Of a stretch of 64,000 nucleotides of DNA, positions 1 to 7,775 are shown piece by piece. The notes under the pieces are model-generated. The model saw nothing but the letters and a program-made list of their open reading frames with translations, searched no databases and was not told where the DNA came from. Numbering within the stretch: position 1 is the first letter of the stretch; each line of letters begins with the position of its first letter. Origin of the DNA: Paenibacillus prosopidis (GTDB lineage: Bacteria > Bacillota > Bacilli > Paenibacillales > Paenibacillaceae); contig NZ_QPJD01000010.1 of the NCBI RefSeq assembly GCF_003337375.1, positions 124,001 to 188,000 of the forward strand, written 5' to 3'. Both the position numbers and the translations under genes were made by a program.

Positions 1-264
1 CATAAAAGAGACGCAGATGGCGGAACTGCAGCATTGGAACTCGAAACAGAAGATAAGCGTTTTGATGTAAATATTAGATGGGATGGCTGCGCTGAGATCC
101 ATGTCTATTCCATTACGGAAGAAAACCGGGATATTAACGACACCTTTCATACATGCGATTTAAAAGGATTTATCGATATGCTGCAGTCGCTTAACAGCGT
201 ATGTCAGGATTACTTTGGTGAAGGAAGCTACTGGGAGGACACTAATGATGATGAATTTGGCTGA
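1..264 (+). CDS. Hypothetical protein, 5' end outside window
   Basis: The reading frame is open from base 1, so the gene very probably starts upstream of the window; a TTG at 34 is only an internal possibility. The visible C-terminal part is small and acidic (core IRWDGCAEIHVYS, then ICD-like HTCDLKGFIDMLQSL, ending in a D/E-rich tail). From memory this resembles small conserved Bacillus/Paenibacillus proteins of unknown function, some of which sit beside polymorphic toxins as putative immunity proteins; that is only a resemblance. The stop overlaps the start of the next gene, so the two are likely co-translated. Confidence 0.6.
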   Translation, partial: HKRDADGGTAALELETEDKRFDVNIRWDGCAEIHVYSITEENRDINDTFHTCDLKGFIDMLQSLNSVCQDYFGEGSYWEDTNDDEFG

Positions 265-556
265 GCTCGAGAGTCTTCACGCCGATATCCAAGCCGTTCA
301 TGAAATTGTCCAAACCTTAAAGGCCTCAATTGATGGTAAAGAAATCGAAATTGATATCCTCAGAAATCAAACCGGCCATTACTTTTATGAGCTGAGCCAT
401 TACTATATAGGTGCGGACAAAACCGATCCTCACGATTCATCGGAAAATAGATTTTCATCTGCCCAGGAAGCTGCACGAGGAGCGCTCCGCTGCGTTACGA
501 TGTTTTACCGGAGTACGGATGAAGGTGGAGCCTGGGTGAGAAATGAGTCTTTCTAG
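245..556 (+). CDS. Hypothetical protein (about 103 aa)
   Basis: Three consecutive ATG codons (245, 248, 251) follow a GGGAGG ribosome site at 233-238, so the start lies here and not at the upstream GTG. The start overlaps the end of the preceding gene by about 20 bases, which suggests translational coupling. The protein opens with an amphipathic, probably coiled helix (NLAELESLHADIQAVHEIV) followed by a mixed region with HYFYELSHYYIGADKTD. I do not recognise the family. A hairpin terminator begins within the stop codon, so this is the last gene of its operon. Confidence 0.6.
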   Translation: MMMNLAELESLHADIQAVHEIVQTLKASIDGKEIEIDILRNQTGHYFYELSHYYIGADKTDPHDSSENRFSSAQEAARGALRCVTMFYRSTDEGGAWVRNESF

Positions 557-579
557 ACACCATGATAGGTGTCTTTTTT
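555..579 (+). terminator. Intrinsic terminator after the first two genes
   Basis: AGACACC (555-561), a six-base loop and GGTGTCT (568-574) form a stem followed by six T. It overlaps the stop codon of the preceding gene and ends that operon. Confidence 0.75.
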
Positions 580-659
580 GCGTACCAGGACGGTTTTTTA
601 ATATGGTCATTGGAAAACATACAGAATGTCAAAAAATCTGCTGCCGGAGATGGCTTCAA

Positions 660-890
660 ATGAAAATACCGATTGTTTTTATTACAATCCTTGTATTCTG
701 CCTCGCTTTCTTAGTTATGGTGGACCTTATATCCGGGATCGCTTTTTCCGAAGCCATTAATATATTGGCCCATTCATTCACTATTGTAACGGCCGGTGAA
801 AAAATAATCGTTTTTGCCACGGTCGCCATTCCATTTATAATCCCATTCGTCAGTTTCTTCATTAAGAAAAAGCAAGCGAAAACGAAATAA
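660..890 (+). CDS. Small two-segment membrane protein (76 aa)
   Basis: Starting at ATG 660 the protein has two hydrophobic segments (about residues 4-26 and 45-67) and a basic C-terminus KKKQAKTK, so it should be a small integral membrane protein with its tail in the cytoplasm. A GGAG lies about 11 bases before this ATG. The frame extends back to 543, but that part overlaps the terminator and is Cys/His/Arg-rich without character, so I reject the longer start. The function is unknown; the gene converges on the ger operon. Confidence 0.45.
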   Translation: MKIPIVFITILVFCLAFLVMVDLISGIAFSEAINILAHSFTIVTAGEKIIVFATVAIPFIIPFVSFFIKKKQAKTK

Positions 891-913
891 ACATTAATAG
901 AGATGAGTGCGAT

Positions 914-2125
914 CTACCCATCCCCTGACTTCAAGTAGGATTTGATTCTCAGGCCTGTCCGGCGGATGTATGCTTCCACACTTATCTCAACTTCGCTTTG
1001 AGAATAAATGACCGGCCAATTTTTCTTCATCTTCTTCCATTCCTTTGGATGGGTGCGCTCCATTTCAGTCGAGAAGCCAAAGACATCGCTCTTCTTTTGT
1101 TGGGTGGTTTTTATAGCCAGCTCGATCTCTTTCTTTGTTTCATCCGCCAATTGTTTCTGGAGCTTAACCATCACTTCCCTTTTATCCGGATTGATGGGAC
1201 ACAGCGCTTCGCTCAGATTCCCTTCTTCCTTTACTTGTATCAAAAAGACAGGTTTCCCGTTTCGCATAACTGTCCTCAATTTGGTCGTTGAACGGATGAC
1301 TTCAATTGAGATCTTTTCTTTCTTATCGTCGCAGTTCATATTGACGATCGTACTCTTCATATTATTTAATGCCCACACGGCACCGCGGGCGGCTTTGCCC
1401 TCAAGCCAATCTGTGAGTTTCCCATCGGTGAATATGGCAATTCCTTTCACTTCCAAGTTAGCAAGCGGGGGGGTTTGTTCGAGGTTCGACCTCTTTTTAC
1501 CTTTGTTCGGATCCCCGACGACCCGTACGCCGCTGATAATTGGCTCACCCGAGCCGCTAAGACTTTTAACAATATCGGTTATATCTTTATCCAAGCTTCG
1601 TGCCCACGTATCCGATGCCACCTTAAGCCCGTTCGTGATAGCCACAGCCGAAGTCGTTTGCAAAGGGGGCAATACATTTAGCAAGGCTTCAGCTTCGATC
1701 CCCCTTGAGATGACTACCGACGTGTTGAGACGAAGCTCGTGGGATCTTTCATACATATCAAACAGCTCGTTGATTCCTTCTTTTGCGAGCGTTTCTCCAA
1801 TGATAAACAGCTGAGAATGGGCATAAAACAGCCGCCGCGGCACTTTTTGCGAAGTTTTTCGCATTGCGCTAAACAGCGTATGGTCAACGGAAGAGTATAC
1901 GATACTGGGCAGCATGCCTTGTCCGCCCCCACCTGCTTTAGATCCGGCAACGGCATTGGGGTTAACGATTTGTAAAGAAACCCGGTATTCGTTCGAATCC
2001 GGCACTTTATCGATCCCTATACCAGAGACGATGGCCAGATCGCGCAACTCTCTGCTGTTCCAGCAGCCAGGCAGAAAAAGAAGGCTGAATAGCATCAGGA
2101 AGATGAAAGGACGGCTTGTTTTCAT
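914..2125 (-). CDS. gerC: Spore germination lipoprotein, Ger(x)C family
   Basis: This 403-residue protein carries a lipoprotein signal with lipobox LFLPGCWNSREL, the C/W/N/S/R/E pattern characteristic of GerAC-type proteins. GerC lipoproteins sit on the outer face of the spore inner membrane and complete the three-part nutrient germinant receptor. Its start overlaps the stop of the A-subunit gene upstream on the minus strand (ATGA overlap at 2122-2125), so it is the last gene of a coupled B-A-C operon. Length and lipobox match the family. The germinant cannot be read from the sequence. Confidence 0.93.
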   Translation of the reverse strand: MKTSRPFIFLMLFSLLFLPGCWNSRELRDLAIVSGIGIDKVPDSNEYRVSLQIVNPNAVAGSKAGGGGQGMLPSIVYSSVDHTLFSAMRKTSQKVPRRLFYAHSQLFIIGETLAKEGINELFDMYERSHELRLNTSVVISRGIEAEALLNVLPPLQTTSAVAITNGLKVASDTWARSLDKDITDIVKSLSGSGEPIISGVRVVGDPNKGKKRSNLEQTPPLANLEVKGIAIFTDGKLTDWLEGKAARGAVWALNNMKSTIVNMNCDDKKEKISIEVIRSTTKLRTVMRNGKPVFLIQVKEEGNLSEALCPINPDKREVMVKLQKQLADETKKEIELAIKTTQQKKSDVFGFSTEMERTHPKEWKKMKKNWPVIYSQSEVEISVEAYIRRTGLRIKSYLKSGDG

Positions 2126-3738
2126 TCAGAGCCACTTCCGTTTAGGTGATTTAATGGCGAATCAGAAGATGAAGGTGCGTCTTCTCCATTTGTCACATGA
2201 CGATTTGAATTAGCGGTTAACTCCGGATTTGAAGCATTTGTCATTAAAGGCTGCCCAAACAAAGTATCCCTCTGATCTTCAGGCACATAGGGAGACAGGG
2301 ACATATACGGGACTCCTAGTGAAGCGAGACCGCACAAATGCCCTATAAGAAAGATGCTGAATATGGCAATTCCGTAAAAACCGAGCAGTGCCGCAGCCGC
2401 CATCATGCCAAAGCGGATTAACCGGATCGCAAGCGCCATATTATAACTGGGGGTCGAAAAGCTGGAGATACCCGTAAGAGCAACCACAATAACCATTGCG
2501 GAAGACACAATTCCGGCTTCCACCGCCGCTTGTCCGAGTACAAGCGCTCCGACGATGGATACTGCCTGACCGATTGCGCGCGGCATTCGTATGCCTGCTT
2601 CACGCAAAATTTCGAACGCAAATTCCATCATTAAAGCTTCCAGAAACGCTGGAAAAGGTACGCTTTCCCGCTGCGCAGCCAAGCTTAACAGTAACGGAGT
2701 CGGAATCATCTCCTGATGAAACGTAATGGCGGCGATGTAGATGGAGGGCCCGAACAATGATATGATTAGCGCTGCGTAACGTAATAATTGGATGATGACC
2801 GCTGCCTCCGGACGCTGATAATAATCCTCGACCGATTTGAAATACATAAAAAATGTTGCAGGAGCAATCAAACAAAATGGTGTGCCATCTACAAATATGG
2901 CAATCCGTCCATCCAAAATATAGCCCGTTGCTGTATCGGGGCGCTCCGAATTCATGATTGTCGGAAAGGGCGTCATCCTTTGATCCTGAATGAGCTCTTC
3001 GAGATGTTCGGAGCCTGCAAGCGCCTCAATCCGGATATTTTGCAGCCTAATCCGGATTTCCTGAACAAGGCTGTCTTCCACTGTGCCTTGAATGTACATG
3101 ATCGCTACGTTCGTTTGCGTAACGAGGCCGATCTTGAACGGCTCCAATCTTATATTCGAGCTTTTGATTCTTCGCCGGACAAGCGATACATTCGTCCCAA
3201 TCGATTCCGTGAACCCGTCCTTCGGACCCCGAATCACGACCTCCGTTGACGACTCTGTGATTGAACGCTGCTCTCCGCCTTTCGTGTTGCCGCTTAATGC
3301 TTCTTCCGTACTCTCAAAGAAGATAACCGTATTGCCTGAGAGAACAGACAGGATAACGCTGTCCCAATCCTTTAGAACAATCACTTCACCTAAGGTGAGC
3401 GCATTGGCATTGATAAACGCCAGAACGTTTTGATCCTGCTCGAGGCTAACTCCAGCATGGGTCTCGAGCATGAGAGAATGTAGAATATATTGATTTACCA
3501 TGTTCTTATCCGTAATTCCATCCACATAAACTGCGCCCGCTTGAGTTCGGCTCGTCCCGATCTCGAACAGTTTAACGATAATATCCGGACTGTTTCCTAA
3601 TTCATTTTGGATATGTGCCAGGTTATCGGCTAGAACAGGGGAAAGAAAAAGCTTAGCACCTCTTCCTGACTCGTCCCCGGTCTTTTGGTGAATCTTTTTT
3701 TTATTTCGGTATAAATTTTTGGAAAACATCATTCTCAC
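2122..3738 (-). CDS. gerA: Germinant receptor A subunit (GerA family)
   Basis: The 538-residue protein has a long hydrophilic N-terminal domain (about residues 1-290) including the family-typical RGPKDGFTESIGTNVSLVRRR, then several membrane segments with FPAFLEALMMEFAFEILREAGIRMP and a QAAVEAGIVS region, and a short polar tail. GerA-type A subunits are spore inner-membrane proteins that form the oligomeric germinant receptor and release channel with the B and C subunits. It lies between the B gene (33 bases upstream) and the C gene (overlapping) on the minus strand. Confidence 0.95.
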   Translation of the reverse strand: MRMMFSKNLYRNKKKIHQKTGDESGRGAKLFLSPVLADNLAHIQNELGNSPDIIVKLFEIGTSRTQAGAVYVDGITDKNMVNQYILHSLMLETHAGVSLEQDQNVLAFINANALTLGEVIVLKDWDSVILSVLSGNTVIFFESTEEALSGNTKGGEQRSITESSTEVVIRGPKDGFTESIGTNVSLVRRRIKSSNIRLEPFKIGLVTQTNVAIMYIQGTVEDSLVQEIRIRLQNIRIEALAGSEHLEELIQDQRMTPFPTIMNSERPDTATGYILDGRIAIFVDGTPFCLIAPATFFMYFKSVEDYYQRPEAAVIIQLLRYAALIISLFGPSIYIAAITFHQEMIPTPLLLSLAAQRESVPFPAFLEALMMEFAFEILREAGIRMPRAIGQAVSIVGALVLGQAAVEAGIVSSAMVIVVALTGISSFSTPSYNMALAIRLIRFGMMAAAALLGFYGIAIFSIFLIGHLCGLASLGVPYMSLSPYVPEDQRDTLFGQPLMTNASNPELTANSNRHVTNGEDAPSSSDSPLNHLNGSGSE

Positions 3739-3771
3739 CTCATCAATATCTTTAATGGCTGAATATTGCCT

Positions 3772-4875
3772 TTATATTGTCCGATCAGTCATAAACCGCT
3801 TCTTAATCAGGTGAATGAAGAGGAGCAGCACCAGGATAGCGACTAAAACAGGGAGAACGATGTTTACGACGGTGGCTCCTTCATTGTTATGCTCCGGAAA
3901 GCTCCAAGCGGATAGTACCGATACAAGGAAAATAATAACGCCTACGGGATAAGCCAGCTTCCGCTGCTCCTGAAAGCTAAATATATCCGCGGCTATGGCG
4001 GAAGCGGCATAAGCGTATATCGTCATTTTAAAAAATACGCCGATAATGAGCGCGAGGATGACAAACGAGTCCAGCCGCTGAAGGTATTCTGCTAACTCCA
4101 CGGTGGTGATGACCGTGAACAACGGGAAAGTCGTGCGGTTATAAACGCCCGCTCCGATGACGGCAACCTCGATCGCATGCGTCATGCTCAGCAGGATAGT
4201 ACTGGCGATAATAGCTAGAATACCCGTCTTTCTTGCTATTTTCTTTTGTTTCAAGTGAGTCAAAATAGTTGTGAAACAGATCAATTCACCGAACGGAAAC
4301 ATGAAAATGTTCGGGTATGCATTTCTTATCGTCGAAATCCATCCTTCTCCCAAAATCGGAAGCAGGTTTCTTATATCGATAGCACCGGAAAAAATAACGG
4401 CAATATTGCTGATAATGCCTAACGACAGCATGATCAAGATGTAAATTTCCCCTACCCGAAACAGCACTTTTATCCCTTTGTGGATGACATAGATGACCGC
4501 GGAGATCATTACTGCATGGATAAACACAACCGGAGTCTGGTCATAGGATGACGTAATCAGAAGATCTCCCGCCTCCCGCAAATTGCGCGCCGAATTATAG
4601 ATGAAAAAAACGAGATAAAGCAAACTGATCGGCCAGCCGATATAAGCACCGACAATTTTTCGTATATAGCCGCTTAGAATCAACGTCGGATACTGCTTGT
4701 CAAAATAAACAATGAGAATATACAAGATTATGCCCCCGGGCATCGCCAGTAAAATCGATAACCATGCGTTTGTTCCGGCCCCCAGGCCGATCGGAACAAC
4801 AAGGGCGGTGCCTAATTCAAACAAGATGATCATAGCGAAAAGCTGGGTCGGACTAATCGCAGACATTTTGGACAT
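3772..4875 (-). CDS. gerB: Germinant receptor B subunit (GerB, spore permease family)
   Basis: The 367-residue protein has about ten membrane segments and belongs to the endospore germination permease family within the amino acid/polyamine/organocation superfamily. The B subunit carries the germinant-binding pocket. The start is ATG 4875 or ATG 4866; the first follows a weak AAAGG and I keep it. It is the first gene of the operon, giving the order B-A-C rather than the A-B-C order of Bacillus subtilis gerA. Confidence 0.9.
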   Translation of the reverse strand: MSKMSAISPTQLFAMIILFELGTALVVPIGLGAGTNAWLSILLAMPGGIILYILIVYFDKQYPTLILSGYIRKIVGAYIGWPISLLYLVFFIYNSARNLREAGDLLITSSYDQTPVVFIHAVMISAVIYVIHKGIKVLFRVGEIYILIMLSLGIISNIAVIFSGAIDIRNLLPILGEGWISTIRNAYPNIFMFPFGELICFTTILTHLKQKKIARKTGILAIIASTILLSMTHAIEVAVIGAGVYNRTTFPLFTVITTVELAEYLQRLDSFVILALIIGVFFKMTIYAYAASAIAADIFSFQEQRKLAYPVGVIIFLVSVLSAWSFPEHNNEGATVVNIVLPVLVAILVLLLFIHLIKKRFMTDRTI

Positions 4876-4992
4876 TTTTTAGGTCTACCTTTCTTTGCCT
4901 TAGAAAATGTTGTATTTTCGGCACGACGTTATTTCTTTCCAAAAAGAGGCGATTTTATGAATTTTGTTGAACTAATCAGCTCTAGGAACAGC

Positions 4993-5040
4993 AAAAAGGC
5001 CATTTAGTTCGATATTATCGATCTAAATGGCCTTTTTTTT
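4993..5040 (-). terminator. Bidirectional terminator between fabV and ger operon
   Basis: AAAAAGGCCATTTAG and CTAAATGGCC form a long stem around a 15-base loop. The T run is nine bases on the plus strand and five on the minus strand. It follows the minus-strand fabV stop (5083) and insulates the ger operon. Confidence 0.8.
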
Positions 5041-5082
5041 TGAAGCAATCCTCAAAACCCGATTTAAGTGTCTGAAGGCTTG

Positions 5083-6273
5083 TTAGCGCAAATTAGGGAT
5101 GTTAACTTCCGGATTCACGTCAGCCTCGTAATCGATGCCGTCGGTTTCGAAGCCGAACAGTTGGAAGAACTCGCGGCGGTAGCCTTCCAGATCGGAAAGG
5201 TCATACACGTTCTCGGTAGTCAGATCAGCCCACAACTTAGCAACCTCCGCTTGAATTTCAGGTCTCATCTCCCAATCATCGACGCGGATAAGACCCTTCT
5301 CGTCAACAGGCGTTTCGCCTTCGCCGTACAAGCGCTCCGAGAATAGGCGGTACATTTGCTCGATGCAGCCCTCGTGAATGCCTTTTTCCTTCATTACCTT
5401 GTATAAGGCGGAGATGTAAAGCGGTACGACAGGAATAGCCGAGCTCGATTGCGTAACGAGCGCTTTGTTGACCGATACGAACGCGCGGCCGCCGCTCTCG
5501 CCCAGCTGCTTGTTTAAACGCTGCGCTGTCGCTTCGAGATCATTTTTCGCAGCGCCGATAGTACCTTCGCGATATACAGCATGCGTAATTTCAGGTCCGA
5601 TATAAGAATAAGCAACAGTGGTTGCGCCATCAGCCAGTACGCCCGCTTGCTGCAGCTCATCGATCCACATTTGCCAGTCTTCGCCGCCCATTACAGCGAT
5701 TGTCTGACGAAGCTCGTCTTCCGTTGCAGGCTCGATCGTCGCTTGAGTCACTTCTCCGCTATGGAAGTTAACCGTTTTGTTCGAATACGTGCCGCCAAGC
5801 GGTTTAATGACCGAGGAGAACGTTTCGCCTGTTTTCGGATGTGTACGGCGCGGGGAAGCTACGCTATAAACGACAAGATCGATCTTTCCAAGCTCGGTGC
5901 GGATGAGGTCGATCGTTTTTGCTTTGATTTCGTCAGAGAATGCGTCGCCGACGATGCTGTATGATTTACGGCCGGCAGCAGCAGCAGCCTCTTCGAATGC
6001 TGCCGAATTATACCAGCCGGCCGATGCCGTACGCGCGCCTTCAGCCGCTTTGTCAAAATAAACGCCGATCGTATTCGCACCAGCGGCGAACGAGGATACG
6101 ATGCGGGAAGCAAGCCCGTAGCCTGTAGAAGCTCCGATAACAAGTACGTTGCGCGGCCCTTCGATTGCCGGTTGCGTCTGTACGTAATCGATTTGACGCT
6201 GAACCTGCTGTGCGCAGCCTTCAGGATGTGCCGTTGTACAAATAAAGCCGCGTGTTTTAGGTTGAATAATCAT
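5083..6273 (-). CDS. fabV: Trans-2-enoyl-ACP/CoA reductase FabV
   Basis: This 396-residue protein matches the FabV enoyl reductase family, which performs the last reduction of each fatty-acid elongation cycle with NAD(P)H in the cytoplasm and is not inhibited by triclosan as FabI is. Visible marks are the N-terminal MIIQPKTRGFICTTAHPEGC, the nucleotide-binding VLVIGASTGYGLASR (about residues 44-58) and the catalytic Y-x8-K (Tyr, REGTIGAA, Lys), longer than the Y-x6-K spacing of FabI. It is monocistronic: a hairpin follows it and a 300-base gap precedes it. Confidence 0.96.
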   Translation of the reverse strand: MIIQPKTRGFICTTAHPEGCAQQVQRQIDYVQTQPAIEGPRNVLVIGASTGYGLASRIVSSFAAGANTIGVYFDKAAEGARTASAGWYNSAAFEEAAAAAGRKSYSIVGDAFSDEIKAKTIDLIRTELGKIDLVVYSVASPRRTHPKTGETFSSVIKPLGGTYSNKTVNFHSGEVTQATIEPATEDELRQTIAVMGGEDWQMWIDELQQAGVLADGATTVAYSYIGPEITHAVYREGTIGAAKNDLEATAQRLNKQLGESGGRAFVSVNKALVTQSSSAIPVVPLYISALYKVMKEKGIHEGCIEQMYRLFSERLYGEGETPVDEKGLIRVDDWEMRPEIQAEVAKLWADLTTENVYDLSDLEGYRREFFQLFGFETDGIDYEADVNPEVNIPNLR

Positions 6274-6425
6274 ATTAGAATATTCCTTTCTTTAATGGAA
6301 TTCGCTTTTATCCGTTATGTAAGCGGGACAACTCTATCCCATTTTAACGATTTTTGACGCTAAAGGGAAGTTCCACGTTTGCGGTACCGTTATTTTTTAC
6401 GAAAATCGCTCATTCCTGTCAAAAC

Positions 6426-6468
6426 AAATAAGCGCTGAGACAGTATGACTGTTGTCTCAGCGCTTATT
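6426..6468 (-). terminator. Strong hairpin downstream of ssp
   Basis: AAATAAGCGCTGAGACA and its exact complement TGTCTCAGCGCTTATTT flank a nine-base loop, a 17-bp perfect stem. It lies downstream of the minus-strand ssp gene, with repeat copy A between them, and upstream of fabV, so it probably ends ssp transcription. Confidence 0.65.
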
Positions 6469-6469
6469 T

Positions 6470-6571
6470 AAAATATAAGAATTTATAAGTTTCAAACTTA
6501 TAAATAAGCTTATATTTCACCGCGAAACGTAAGCTCCGCCTTCAAAGACGGCGAAGCCGTTTACGCTAGTG
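6470..6571. repeat. Dispersed two-hairpin repeat, copy A
   Basis: An element of about 100 bases with two parts. Part 1 is an AT-rich hairpin with outer arms TATAAG/CTTATA and inner arms TTTATAAGTTT/AACTTATAAA. Part 2 is a GC-rich hairpin from GCGAAACGTAAGC to GCCGTTTACGC. It matches 7627-7729 with few differences. It starts directly at the T tract of the neighbouring terminator. Confidence 0.8.
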
Positions 6572-6577
6572 TAATCG

Positions 6578-6787
6578 TTAAAAACGGCCTGCGAGCTGTT
6601 GTTCGGCAATTTGAATGAGTCGGCGAGTGATGAAACCGCCTATAGATCCCATATCTCGTGTTGTCATATTGCCGTAATATCCATCTGCAGGGAGTTGAAT
6701 GCCAAGCTCTTGAGCAACTTCGTATTTTAGCTGCTCCATTGCTGTGCGTGCTTGTGGTACAACAAGTTGGTTTGTTCTGTTTGCCAT
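6578..6787 (-). CDS. ssp: Alpha/beta-type small acid-soluble spore protein
   Basis: The 69-residue protein is a canonical alpha/beta SASP that saturates spore DNA, changes its conformation and protects it from UV and heat. Visible marks are the N-terminal NQLVVPQARTAMEQLKYEVAQELG, which holds the GPR protease cleavage region, and the conserved C-terminal half with GNMTTRDMGSIGGFITRRLIQ. AAGGAGG lies 11 bases before ATG 6787. A perfect sigma-G promoter precedes it, so expression in the forespore is expected. Confidence 0.97.
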   Translation of the reverse strand: MANRTNQLVVPQARTAMEQLKYEVAQELGIQLPADGYYGNMTTRDMGSIGGFITRRLIQIAEQQLAGRF

Positions 6788-6812
6788 CTATTCTCAGCCT
6801 CCTTCTTGAACC

Positions 6813-6842
6813 TATTATGCTTCTTCGCAAAAAGGATTATTC
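6813..6842 (-). promoter_or_regulatory. Sigma-G promoter of ssp
   Basis: Read on the minus strand: GAATA (6842-6838), an 18-base spacer, CATAATA (6819-6813). This fits the sigma-G consensus GMATR-N18-CATNMTA at every defined position and lies about 25 bases before the ssp start codon. Confidence 0.8.
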
Positions 6843-6919
6843 GCTAATTTCACCTAAATTTACCGCCGAATTTTTGACTAAGTCCGTGTTAAAATGGTTA
6901 CACGGGAGGGGGCGGCGTT

Positions 6920-7582
6920 ATGTTTATGAAACCTATGCTCATGACGGAGCGCGAGAAGCCTTTTGATGATGAACGGTATCTTTTTGAACCGATCATTGAC
7001 GGGCATCGTCTGCAGCTTTCTTTTGTTGCGAACAAGACAAAATTGTATACAAGGCACTTCTATGACGTTACGAGACAATATCCCGAATTACATAATGTTC
7101 CCTTAAAAGAACCGGCTGATATTGTGTTGGACGGCGAGGTTGCTTACGTCAATCCTGATACGGGAGCTATTGAATTCGATACGCTGCTGGAGCGGTATAA
7201 AATGAAAAAGGATGCGCGTATCCGTGATGGCAAAGCGTTGTATCCGGTTATATATTTCGTGTTTGATATTCTTCATTATAATGGAGCAGACGTCAGGCAG
7301 CAGCCGCTGCTTGAGCGAAAAAAGCTGCTGAACGATATTTTGGAGGATAATGCATATTACAAGAAGATGTTATTTGTCGAGGGAGAAGGCACGGTATTAT
7401 TCGATCTCGTCAAACGCTCGGAGCTGGAGGGAATTGCGTGCAAGCGGAAGGACAGCCTGTATTTCGAAGGACGTTCGGATAGCTGGCTGAAGGTTGTTAA
7501 CGCGGAATACGCTGATTTGCGTATGTCACCCGTTCGCAAAGGAGTAAAGGCGGCTGAACGCACAGTGACTCAACCTGTCTGA
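6920..7582 (+). CDS. ATP-dependent DNA ligase-like protein lacking the catalytic lysine
   Basis: The 220-residue protein aligns along the nucleotidyltransferase domain of ATP-dependent DNA ligases: motif III VLDGEVAY (about 70), motif IIIa YFVFDILHYNG (about 112), motif IV EGIACKRKDSLYFEGRS and motif V WLKVV. Motif I should read E-x-K-x-D-G-x-R but here is FEPIIDGHR (residues 22-30): Ile (ATC) replaces the lysine that receives AMP. There is no room for the usual C-terminal OB-fold. The gene may encode an inactive or repurposed ligase fold, perhaps a nick-binding protein. GGGAGGGGG precedes ATG 6920. It is followed by a terminator and stands alone. Confidence 0.8.
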   Translation: MFMKPMLMTEREKPFDDERYLFEPIIDGHRLQLSFVANKTKLYTRHFYDVTRQYPELHNVPLKEPADIVLDGEVAYVNPDTGAIEFDTLLERYKMKKDARIRDGKALYPVIYFVFDILHYNGADVRQQPLLERKKLLNDILEDNAYYKKMLFVEGEGTVLFDLVKRSELEGIACKRKDSLYFEGRSDSWLKVVNAEYADLRMSPVRKGVKAAERTVTQPV

Positions 7583-7584
7583 TG

Positions 7585-7625
7585 CAAAAAAGGATGATGC
7601 CGGCACTCGCTGGTATCATCCTTTT
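7585..7625. terminator. Bidirectional terminator after ligase-like gene
   Basis: AAAAAAGGATGAT and ATCATCCTTTTT pair around GCCGGCACTCGCTGGT, which itself pairs in part. Confidence 0.85.
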
Positions 7626-7626
7626 T

Positions 7627-7729
7627 AAAATATAAGAATTTATAAGTTTAACGCTTATAAAAAGCTTATATTTCACCGCGAAACGTAAGCTGCGCTTCCA
7701 AAGGACGGCGACAGCCGTTTACGCTTGTG
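7627..7729. repeat. Dispersed two-hairpin repeat, copy B
   Basis: Same architecture as copy A at 6470-6571: an AT-rich hairpin (TATAAG...CTTATA), then TATTTCACCGCGAAACGTAAGC and a GC-rich hairpin closing with GCCGTTTACGC. The apical stem differs from copy A in a way that keeps pairing. It begins at the last bases of the preceding terminator T tract. Confidence 0.8.
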
Positions 7730-7775
7730 ATACGATATGAGAAAATGTTGTGATCTTGTCATTGTGGGAGGCATC

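Noticed and set aside
543..659. N-terminal extension of the small membrane protein gene
   Set aside because: It overlaps the preceding stop and the terminator stem and lacks a ribosome site; ATG 660 starts a sensible membrane protein.
1008..1814. Plus-strand frame of 268 codons inside gerC
   Set aside because: Antisense shadow of the lipoprotein gene; no ribosome site, no family resemblance, Phe/Ser/Leu-rich composition typical of reverse frames.
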